Below, piece by piece: positions 17,318 through 25,011 of a DNA stretch of 64,000 nucleotides. The stretch is taken from assembly GCA_947493005.1 (NCBI GenBank), contig CANLOY010000001.1, forward strand, positions 124,001 to 188,000. The letters run 5' to 3'. This stretch comes from an uncultured Roseivirga sp. GTDB lineage: Bacteria > Bacteroidota > Bacteroidia > Cytophagales > Cyclobacteriaceae. Both the position numbers and the translations under genes were made by a program. The notes beneath the pieces are model-generated. The model saw only the letters and a program-made list of their open reading frames with translations. It was not told the DNA's origin and ran no database searches. Numbering within the stretch: the first letter of the stretch is position 1; each line of letters begins with the position of its first letter.

Positions 17318-17879
17318 AAACTTCAGAATTAATATTAGACTCTGTGATTACTTTAAACTGTAATTTCTTTCTTGCCGAAGACAATAACCACCTCGAAGTA
17401 CCTGCATTAATACCTGTCTCTTTTTCAATCTCTGGATGGCTATAACCGTCAATCTCATGCATGGAAAAAACAAGTCTTTCTTGTTCTGGTAAACCGTGTA
17501 TCAGTTCAAAAATTCGCTCTACCTCCAAGCGGTCGAAAACCATATTTAAACTTACTTTCACATCGTTCATTTCCTCAACTCGCAGAAATGTCGATGAAGG
17601 ACGCTGGTTAACGCTCTTTTTTAAATAATTGATTGAGGTTCTAATAAGTATTGTGGCTGCCCAGGCATTATAGTTTGTCCCAACAGAAAAATCCGGGAGG
17701 CTATTATAAACCTTGAGCATTCCAAAATTAAAAACCCATTGAGCCTCTTCAACATCCTTGCAATACCTTCTTGCACAATTGAACAGTTCTCTGTATGTAT
17801 ATTCATACAGCTTCTCCTGAGCCTTACAATCCTCCTTTAAACAGTCTTCTAATATTTGATTTAGCTCGTGTACTTCCAA
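17310..17879 (-). CDS. ECF-type RNA polymerase sigma factor
   Basis: 189 residues with the two ECF domains. Sigma-2 spans about 10-85 (EKLYEYTYRELFNCARRYCKDVEEAQWVFNFGMLKVYNSL, and GTNYNAWAATILIRTSINYLKK). Sigma-4 spans about 120-178 (VFDRLEVERIFELIHGLPEQERLVFSMHEIDGYSHPEIEKETGINAGTSRWLLSSARKKL). There is no anti-sigma-like C-terminal extension. Its stop codon overlaps the start of the downstream beta-barrel anti-sigma gene, so the pair is co-translated, which is the usual arrangement for an ECF sigma and its inhibitor. Confidence 0.92.
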   Translation of the reverse strand: MEVHELNQILEDCLKEDCKAQEKLYEYTYRELFNCARRYCKDVEEAQWVFNFGMLKVYNSLPDFSVGTNYNAWAATILIRTSINYLKKSVNQRPSSTFLRVEEMNDVKVSLNMVFDRLEVERIFELIHGLPEQERLVFSMHEIDGYSHPEIEKETGINAGTSRWLLSSARKKLQFKVITESNINSEVYE

Positions 17880-17927
17880 TTGTCTTTGTGTTCGTATCAG
17901 TAAACAGCTTTTAATAAAAATTGGCTC

Positions 17928-18359
17928 TTACTTCTTAACTAGCTTCATTGTACACTTCTGAACAGGATCTTCAATGTCAACAATATTTTCCATTTCTATA
18001 TTTAGATTAAGCTCACTTTCAGATACCACTTCCATAGTACCAACATACTTATACTGATTCTCGAGTACTTGTTCTTTTATGATCAACTCATTTTCAACAA
18101 TACTCACAACCCAACCATTTTCCTCACTTGGATAGTCCGGATACTTGAATACCATTGTATTAGGTTCATGGCCCAGTGCCAATTCAATGTTTTGCGTCCC
18201 TATATAAACACCTGTTTCATCATAACCTGGCCTACATTCAAAGGTTCCTTCATACAAGCCTAGGTAATCATTTATATCAAATGGTCGGGTTTCATCTTCA
18301 TTGCAGCTCACTATCAGAATGCTACATGCCAATAGTAATGTTATAATGTTAGTTCTCAT
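17928..18359 (-). CDS. Hypothetical lipoprotein
   Basis: From ATG at 18359 (the frame opens at 18383) the product is 143 residues with a lipoprotein signal peptide whose lipobox is IVSC, followed by NEDET. The mature part is acidic, about 120 residues and rich in beta-strand (DYLGLYEGTFECRPGYDE, NTMVFKYPDY, KYVGTMEVVSESELNLNIEM), with two further cysteines. The pattern resembles small lipocalin-like or DUF-type lipoproteins of this phylum, but I do not recognise a named family. It lies 48 bp upstream of the sigma factor gene on the same strand, so it could be transcribed with the sigma/anti-sigma pair. Confidence 0.65.
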   Translation of the reverse strand: MRTNIITLLLACSILIVSCNEDETRPFDINDYLGLYEGTFECRPGYDETGVYIGTQNIELALGHEPNTMVFKYPDYPSEENGWVVSIVENELIIKEQVLENQYKYVGTMEVVSESELNLNIEMENIVDIEDPVQKCTMKLVKK

Positions 18360-18527
18360 TTTAGATATGATTTTATATACCATATCAACCGAACTACATT
18401 AAACGTTGGCTCGAGGGTTGATTTTTTTTCAAAAGTTTAAAAATCAAAAGGAATACGGAACGAAAAGCTATAGAAAAGCCTAGCTTCGACTTCCTATTAA
18501 AAAGTCTCCTATACTAGGTTAAGGATT

Positions 18528-19622
18528 TTATGCCACTTCCGAGGCCTGCAACACACGAGCCCCAGGGTCAACAGCTACACTGTAAGCATCTCTACCTCCT
18601 GCAGCTTTTATCGCATTGATTACAACCTCCTCTTTGTCCTCAGGTGCTAAGGCTACGATACTTCCGCCTTTTCCAGATCCGACTATCTTTGCTCCGTAGG
18701 CTCCTGCATTCAGTGCAGCATTAATCATATCATCAATCTTTGGAAGTGTGATTTTCAATACATCCCTCAAAATCTGGTGGTGTTCATTAATCAAGCTACC
18801 AATGTGTTCCAGATTTGGGTCAGGCTTTCTAAACTCAGTCATTGCTCTTTTGGTAATATCATGATTAGATACGGCCGCGTAGAAATATGGCGCTATTTCC
18901 TCTGGCAATTGCGATAGGTATTTTGAAAGCTCTTCTTTCTCAACAGCTTTAATATCAAAAGCTTTATCTGTTTTTTGCAAGTAATGGATAGCCGCCCATG
19001 CCTTCTCTCGTAGGTCTTTTAACACACCTAAGGTAGGTTTAGGAATTCCCGACTCACCAATAATCAGCCCTGGTAATGGTTGGTGTATCACTTCATAGGA
19101 CAATTCTTCTCCTGTTTCCAGGTAAATGATATTTCCCAGACCAATGCTGTACTGATCCATCTTACCCCCGGGAGATTTCTGCTCTACTACTTCCGCTTCA
19201 TAAGCCAATTGCGAAATTGTTTCCGCTTCCAATAGTTCTTCCGGGCCAAACGCTTTAGCCAAGAACTGTATCCAAGAAATCACCAGTGCTGAAGAACTAG
19301 ATGTTCCTGCATTGATAGGAAGGTCTCCTGAAATGGTGATGTCATAACCCTGATTGGGAATACAACCATACCTTTTCAAAACTTTCAGAGCGGCTAATAA
19401 GTGATCTCCTTTTTCTATCTCATGGATTTCATCATCGATGTGGATGATTCTTTCTTTCTGAATATCTGGTTTTTTTATATCAAAAATCCTGTGGTCGTTT
19501 TTATTGGCCACCAACCGAATATGTCGATCAATAGCACAGGCAATAATTGGCAATCCCAAATAGTCCTGATGGTCTCCAAAAAGGCAGGTTCTACCTGGTG
19601 CTAAAGTAATTAGCTCGTTCAT
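18528..19622 (-). CDS. GHMP family sugar kinase, galactokinase-like
   Basis: 364 residues with the three GHMP motifs. The N-terminal substrate motif is APGRTCLFGDHQDYLGLP. The ATP-binding loop is SGDLPINAGTSSSSALVISW (about 105-124), and the C-terminal Gly-rich motif is GAKIVGSGKGGSIVAL (about 318). In galactokinase the first motif is usually GRVNLIGEHTDYNGG, so this is a related but distinct branch; phosphorylation of galactose, fucose, arabinose or a uronate are all possible. It is soluble and cytoplasmic. It follows the SusC/SusD/CRTAC1 genes on the same strand after 380 bp, and a beta-galactosidase and aldose epimerase lie nearby. No galactose-1-phosphate uridylyltransferase gene is visible. 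Confidence 0.8.
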   Translation of the reverse strand: MNELITLAPGRTCLFGDHQDYLGLPIIACAIDRHIRLVANKNDHRIFDIKKPDIQKERIIHIDDEIHEIEKGDHLLAALKVLKRYGCIPNQGYDITISGDLPINAGTSSSSALVISWIQFLAKAFGPEELLEAETISQLAYEAEVVEQKSPGGKMDQYSIGLGNIIYLETGEELSYEVIHQPLPGLIIGESGIPKPTLGVLKDLREKAWAAIHYLQKTDKAFDIKAVEKEELSKYLSQLPEEIAPYFYAAVSNHDITKRAMTEFRKPDPNLEHIGSLINEHHQILRDVLKITLPKIDDMINAALNAGAYGAKIVGSGKGGSIVALAPEDKEEVVINAIKAAGGRDAYSVAVDPGARVLQASEVA

Positions 19623-19853
19623 TTAATTAGCTGTAGTAGTTGTTTGTTCTTAGTTATTAACTTTCAATATAAGTCTATTTCCCAGATTCATTTTGCATAA
19701 CATTATAGTAGAAACTGGAATGCACTCAATAACCATCAATTTCAACTATAGGAAAATTACAGTTCACAATTATATAGCCTACAAATCAATCATTTAAAAT
19801 AGTCTATCTAAAGCTCTCAAAAATGAGTTCCATCACTCATCGTCATCGCTAAA

Positions 19854-19886
19854 TTGACTTTGATTTATTGACTTTGATTTATTGAC
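19854..19886. repeat. 14-bp tandem repeat in the kinase upstream gap
   Basis: TTGACTTTGATTTA occurs twice in tandem (19854-19867, 19868-19881), followed by a partial third unit (TTGAC). The 379-bp gap 19623-20001 is AT-rich and otherwise holds no recognisable gene. It must contain the kinase promoter unless the kinase is read through from the 20002 gene. Confidence 0.7.
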
Positions 19887-20001
19887 ATAGTACCAGCAGA
19901 GGAGGCGATTTGATCTAGTGTTCATATAGCACGTTATTGAAAGAGGTAAAAGGTTAATTGTTTTGAGTCTGTTTAATGTTTATAAATATGTATTGCATTA
20001 G

Positions 20002-23000
20002 TTATTCAGTTTTCAGTATTGAAAGCATGCCATTGTTTCTGGCAACCAACACTGCTGTAGTATGACCAATCTTTATAAATGCCGCATCTTTCACATCGCC
20101 TCCTGCCCATAAATTGGCCTTTTGGTTAGTTATCTGGTTATAAGCTCCACTGCCATTTCCCGCTAGCAACACACCATAACTTGCATCATTGCGAGGTGTT
20201 TCTACTTCTGAGCCATACAGATTGCCTAGCAATAGGATGTCAGGTTTACTATCATTATTAAAGTCCTTGACAAACACCTTATTCACAGAAGATAACTGTG
20301 CGCCATTCTCAAAAGGAGACACTTCGAACTTTCCATTTTCATTGATAAGCAGAGATGATGCAAAATGAGTAGCCTTGTAGGTAATTCCGGCTGTGAGCGC
20401 CTCACCATATATTTCTGAAATATTAGCCGACCCGTAATCATTGTAGGTTTTAAATTTTTCTTTTATAAAAGGCATCTGCCCAGAACTACATTCCCTTCCT
20501 CTTACAGGGTATACCTGAGAACCTTCACTATAACCTAGTACTATATCGTCTACTTGGTTATTGTCAAAATCATTTAAATAGAAATAAAAGGGCGAATCAA
20601 AACTCGCTTTATACTTGTAGTTCAGCCCCAGATTGCCTCCAATAATATCCAGGTCACCGTCATTATCTACATCATCTATAGCTACCGTATTCCACCAGCC
20701 AACATACTCGGAAAGCCCATATGCTTCTGTTTCATTTGTGAAATTTCCTGAGTTATTGATATAAACTTCTATTGGTCCCCATTCATTGGTGATTACTAAG
20801 TCCTGTTGTCCATCCTTATTCAAATCGGCCCATGTTGACGAGGTAATCATTGTGTGCTCCAGCATGTCTGGAATCTTATTTTCTGTCACATCTTCAAACC
20901 TGATTTTCCCACTGCCCGATGTATTTTCTAACAAATAGCTCTTTGAATAGCGTCCGTAAAAACCAGGCTTGACTCTGGACCCAATGAAAAGGTCAATATC
21001 TCCGTCATTGTCAAAGTCTCCTGGAGCAACTCTTAACCCGCTCGTTCTGATCATTGGTATCGCACCTTCTCTCTTTGTAAAAGAGCCTTTGCCATTGTTT
21101 TCATAAAATCTATCCTGATAATATGGACTATTGGGTGACTCCTCTGTACCTCCACTAACTATGTACAAATCCTGATCGCCATCCTGGTCAGCGTCAAAAA
21201 ATGTAGCACCTACATCTTCGTGCATTCTATCGGCATAAAACAAGCGGCTCTTCTTAGTGAATTTTCCAGAACTGGTTTGCAGATAAAGGGCTGCTGGTTG
21301 GCCTTTGGCTCCTCCAATAAAGAAATCTTCAAGTCCATCATCATTAACATCGGCTACTGCCAATGCAGGCCCCAATTGTGACATCTTGTGAGGTAACAGC
21401 GTTTCTTTTTGGTAGTCATTAAAGTCGTTTTCCTGATGACTATAATTTACACCCGTCTGTTTAGTAATGTCTTCAAAGTTGAATTGGCTTTGGGTTTCAT
21501 TAGCTCTAAACTGGCGCAATGGCATATAGCTAATCGAAACCGTTTGGTTAGGTTCTACTTGTCCCATAACCTGTTCTGTTCCATCACTCCAAACTACCCT
21601 AATGCTATCCACCAGCTTGTCCTCACCAAGCCCGAAATGAACTGCATCTGCCATCGCAGACTGAAACCCACGAGTGAAATGGTTTTCGATGTGTTGTTCT
21701 GTTGATTTTGAGTATAATGTTATTCTTGCTCCAAGAGCGTTAATATTCTCTTTACTACCCTTCAGCTTTACTTTTAGAAAATTACTATTAGCTGTATTAT
21801 TCTGATAAACAAATGACACCCCAGCCGAGTTGTTTACCACCACATCAAGGTCACCATCATTATCAAAGTCGGCATAAGCCGCTCCATTGGAATTGGTAGC
21901 CTCTTGGTTAATTTCTTGTTTTTCAAAAGTGAGGTTGCCATTGTTCACATAGAAATAGTTCTTCTTTTCACGTGTAGGCATTTTCGACAAAATGTCATTG
22001 ATATAGCTTTTAGGTTCAACCCTCTTGTTTTCAACAACCTCCGCTTGTTTCTTTTTCCTATAGTTTACAAAGTCGTTATTTCTAAAATCCCCCTTGATTC
22101 CGTTTGAAATAAAAAGATCTTTATGCCCATCATTATCCATATCGAAGAAAAGCGGTGCCCAACTCCAATCTGTGCTTGAAACTCCTGCTATTTGGGCTAT
22201 ATCTGAGAACATTGGATTTCCGGTGCTTCTGTCTACTCCACTATTCAATTGCAGGGCATTATACATGTACTGATGGTGCAAATCCAGATCAACGTATCTG
22301 TTAAACCTTTCCGGAGCCATTCCACTCATGCTGGTTTTCTGAGCATAGTTATCTTCGGCCATCATGTCTACAGACATTAAATCCATTAGACCATCATTAT
22401 TAATATCTGCTACATCATTGCCCATAGAGAAATTGGAAACATGCCCAAAGGATTCAAGTGAGGTTTCCCTGAATGTACCATCATGGTTATTGATGTACAG
22501 ATAATCCTTTTCTGAAAAATCATTTCCCACATGCACATCCGGCCAATTATCATTGTTGAAATCGGCAACTGCTACACCTAAACCATAACCGATCATATTG
22601 TTTATAATACCGGCCTCTTTTGTTACGTTCCTGAACTTTCCATCATCATTCCTGTATAATCTGTTGCCACGATGATCTGACTCTTTGGATATCAACTGTT
22701 CAATGGTATTTTCATCATAAACCTCGATTCCGTGATTGAGCAAGAACATATCTAAATCACCATCTTTATCATAATCAAAGAAGGTAGCTTGTGTAGTAAA
22801 ATCAGGAATATCCAACCCATATTGTGCGGCCTGGTTCTCAAATGTTGGTATACCGGCCCCGCTAACTCCCTTGTTAATCAGGAGTTCATTTCTTCTTACA
22901 TCAACATCCTCAATTTTTCCTGATTTTGAATAGTAGATATCCATCAGGCCGTCATTGTTGATATCAACAACAGTAACTCCAGTACCAAAACCATAGCCTC

Positions 23001-23343
23001 CCGTTGCATTGGCAGTTCGGCTAATGTTTCTGAATTTCATGTTACCAAGGTTCTGATACAGTGCATTATTGGTTGTGCTGTTTACAAAGTAAATATCGAC
23101 CAGATCGTCATTATTGAAATCGGCAACAGCCACCCCTCCTCCATTATAATAGTATTCATAGTAGAGCCCATTATTATTCATGTTCTCTTTTAACTCATTA
23201 ACAAAGGTGATCCCTGTTTCTTCAGAAGAAAGAACTGAAAAGAGGTTTTCGGGCTTCTGAGCACTGGAACTCTCTGAGGTTTCATTTTTTGAACCGCAGG
23301 CAGCTACTATTAGAAAAAGTAGAAAGGCAAGTATTCTTTTCAT
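20002..23343 (-). CDS. CRTAC1-type FG-GAP/VCBS and ASPIC/UnbV lipoprotein
   Basis: 1113 residues with a lipoprotein signal (FLIVAAC). Many FG-GAP/VCBS repeats with calcium-loop DxNxDGxxD sequences (DFNNDDLVDIYF, DINNDGLMDIYY, DYDKDGDLDMFL, DFDNDGDLDVVV) form an integrin-alpha-like propeller. An ASPIC/UnbV domain follows at about 540-610 (GARITLYS, GFQSAMADAVHFGLGEDKLVDSIRVVWSDG). A second set of repeats fills about 650-1090. Proteins of this type are common next to SusC/SusD pairs and are thought to act at the cell surface in glycan binding, with no proven enzyme activity. It is encoded 84 bp after SusD, beyond a terminator-like hairpin. Confidence 0.9.
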   Translation of the reverse strand: MKRILAFLLFLIVAACGSKNETSESSSAQKPENLFSVLSSEETGITFVNELKENMNNNGLYYEYYYNGGGVAVADFNNDDLVDIYFVNSTTNNALYQNLGNMKFRNISRTANATGGYGFGTGVTVVDINNDGLMDIYYSKSGKIEDVDVRRNELLINKGVSGAGIPTFENQAAQYGLDIPDFTTQATFFDYDKDGDLDMFLLNHGIEVYDENTIEQLISKESDHRGNRLYRNDDGKFRNVTKEAGIINNMIGYGLGVAVADFNNDNWPDVHVGNDFSEKDYLYINNHDGTFRETSLESFGHVSNFSMGNDVADINNDGLMDLMSVDMMAEDNYAQKTSMSGMAPERFNRYVDLDLHHQYMYNALQLNSGVDRSTGNPMFSDIAQIAGVSSTDWSWAPLFFDMDNDGHKDLFISNGIKGDFRNNDFVNYRKKKQAEVVENKRVEPKSYINDILSKMPTREKKNYFYVNNGNLTFEKQEINQEATNSNGAAYADFDNDGDLDVVVNNSAGVSFVYQNNTANSNFLKVKLKGSKENINALGARITLYSKSTEQHIENHFTRGFQSAMADAVHFGLGEDKLVDSIRVVWSDGTEQVMGQVEPNQTVSISYMPLRQFRANETQSQFNFEDITKQTGVNYSHQENDFNDYQKETLLPHKMSQLGPALAVADVNDDGLEDFFIGGAKGQPAALYLQTSSGKFTKKSRLFYADRMHEDVGATFFDADQDGDQDLYIVSGGTEESPNSPYYQDRFYENNGKGSFTKREGAIPMIRTSGLRVAPGDFDNDGDIDLFIGSRVKPGFYGRYSKSYLLENTSGSGKIRFEDVTENKIPDMLEHTMITSSTWADLNKDGQQDLVITNEWGPIEVYINNSGNFTNETEAYGLSEYVGWWNTVAIDDVDNDGDLDIIGGNLGLNYKYKASFDSPFYFYLNDFDNNQVDDIVLGYSEGSQVYPVRGRECSSGQMPFIKEKFKTYNDYGSANISEIYGEALTAGITYKATHFASSLLINENGKFEVSPFENGAQLSSVNKVFVKDFNNDSKPDILLLGNLYGSEVETPRNDASYGVLLAGNGSGAYNQITNQKANLWAGGDVKDAAFIKIGHTTAVLVARNNGMLSILKTE

Positions 23344-23363
23344 AACTGCAAGTTAGATCTGGA

Positions 23364-23400
23364 AGAAAAAAGAACCCCCTCTTTTTCTCAAAAGCGGGGC
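23364..23400 (-). terminator. Terminator or attenuator between susD and the CRTAC1-like gene
   Basis: On the minus strand CCCC-x-CTTTT (23399-23390) pairs with AAAAG-x-GGGG (23385-23376), with one internal mismatch. After GTTC comes a run of six T (complement of 23366-23371). It sits between two co-directional genes, so it probably lowers rather than abolishes downstream transcription. Confidence 0.65.
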
Positions 23401-23427
23401 TCAAACTTAAAGCAAATTGATATGAAT

Positions 23428-25005
23428 CTAATTGTATCCTGGGTTCTGGGATAAGTTTCCGTTCTTATCTCTTTCTCCCTGTGGAATAGGGAACAAATAG
23501 TTGGCATTGTCCCAGCTTCTGGTTTCCCAAACAGCTCTTCCTGGGCCAACCAAGGCTCCACTATTATCCATGTTTACCCTGTAAATGGTGAGCACTTCCG
23601 GATCACCAGCAATACCCCATCTTCTTATATCCCAAAAACGATGTTCTTCAAAGGCTAACTCAATTCTTCGTTCTCTTCTGACACGTGTTCTCAAAGTTGC
23701 CTGATCACCTACAGGGATTGCCGGCATCTGAGATCTTGACCGAACGGTATTGATAGCACTCGTTGCACCAGCAAGATTTGTGTTCGATTCAATAAGTGCT
23801 TCGGCATAGTTTAAATAAACTTCTCCCAGCCTCATATAAATCCAATGCTGAGTTGACTGCTCATTATGGTTACGATCTTCCTGAATCATTTTTTTCATAG
23901 AATATCCTGTCCTTGTAAAGTCACCACCTCTGTTATATCCAGCATTTCCATTAGGTCTGTGCTCAACTGTTATTCCTTTCCACTGTGAACCATCGTGAAT
24001 AATTGATGCTTCAAACCTTGGGTCTCTCCCATCATAAGGATTGTTAGGGTCATAACCAGAACCAGCCTCTAAAGGCAACAAACCTGTAGCTTGCATTTCG
24101 TACTGATCTACAAGGTTCTGCGTTGGGCCTGTACCACCCCAACCACTTACGGCTGTATTGGTCTTTGGCGTATTGAAAAGGTTACCCCAATGCCCTCTGT
24201 CAGGGTCGCTGAACTGTTTGTCAAAAATCACTTCAGAAGCACCATTATTAACAAATACACTTGCATAATTACCATCAAGAGATCTTGAAGTATTGTCAAG
24301 TACAGCCTTAGAAGCTACTGCCGACTCCGCAAACTTACCTTCGTATAGTAGTACTCTTCCTTTCAAAGCCATTGCAGCATCCCAGCTACCTCTTGTGCTA
24401 CTAGCGCTTTCAGCGTTTTCAAAAAACACTGCAGCCTGATCAAGATTGGTAACAATGAAATTCAAAGTTTCCTCGTTCGTATTTCGCGATACCAAAAGAT
24501 CGTCATCCAGTTCTTGTGGCTTGTCAATAACTGGTACACCTCCAAAGGTTCTTAGCAACAGCGTATAGTAAAACCCTCTAAGAAAGTGGGCTTCTCCTTT
24601 TAACCTGTTGTTTACCATGTCAGTGCCCTCCAGCTTCTCATAGTTCTCAATAAAAATATTGAGCTTTCTGATTTGAGTATATGCATTCCCCCAAAGCCCA
24701 TTGAATGGCGAGTTTTGCGGAGTAATGTTAGCCGTATTAAACCTGGTATTAGATGCTGGCCAAGGGTATGAATTTTCAGCGTCATCAGATGCAGCATCCA
24801 ACATATACCAGCCTCTCTCAAAACCATTAGGTATACCCGCGTAAACCGAGTTTAGATATACCTGCGCAAAAGCAGGGTCTTTAAATGCCACCTCCGAAGA
24901 AATAGCTCCCTGCGGATCAAGGTCTATGGCGTCTTCACCGCACGAAAAAGTAAGTGCCAGTACAGCAACCAAAGACAGTATTAGTTTTATTCTTTTCATA
25001 GTCAT
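23428..25005 (-). CDS. SusD/RagB family glycan-binding lipoprotein
   Basis: 525 residues with a lipoprotein signal peptide (lipobox TFSC). The SusD fold shows as the N-terminal EDAIDLDPQGAISSEVAFKDP segment, TPR-like helices around GEAHFLRGFYYTLLLRTFGGVPVI, and the C-terminal RRWG, NYLFPIPQGERDKNGNLSQNPGY end typical of the family. SusD proteins form the outer-surface lid that binds oligosaccharides and passes them to SusC. The start lies 6 bp after the SusC stop; a second ATG two codons in is possible. Sugar specificity cannot be read from sequence, but the galactosidase operon opposite suggests a galactoside. Confidence 0.96.
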   Translation of the reverse strand: MTMKRIKLILSLVAVLALTFSCGEDAIDLDPQGAISSEVAFKDPAFAQVYLNSVYAGIPNGFERGWYMLDAASDDAENSYPWPASNTRFNTANITPQNSPFNGLWGNAYTQIRKLNIFIENYEKLEGTDMVNNRLKGEAHFLRGFYYTLLLRTFGGVPVIDKPQELDDDLLVSRNTNEETLNFIVTNLDQAAVFFENAESASSTRGSWDAAMALKGRVLLYEGKFAESAVASKAVLDNTSRSLDGNYASVFVNNGASEVIFDKQFSDPDRGHWGNLFNTPKTNTAVSGWGGTGPTQNLVDQYEMQATGLLPLEAGSGYDPNNPYDGRDPRFEASIIHDGSQWKGITVEHRPNGNAGYNRGGDFTRTGYSMKKMIQEDRNHNEQSTQHWIYMRLGEVYLNYAEALIESNTNLAGATSAINTVRSRSQMPAIPVGDQATLRTRVRRERRIELAFEEHRFWDIRRWGIAGDPEVLTIYRVNMDNSGALVGPGRAVWETRSWDNANYLFPIPQGERDKNGNLSQNPGYN

Positions 25006-25011
25006 AAATCC

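Noticed and set aside
23364-23400. Full operon end between susD and the CRTAC1 gene
   Set aside because: The hairpin has a mismatch, and the genes are co-directional with a short gap, so attenuation is as likely as complete termination.
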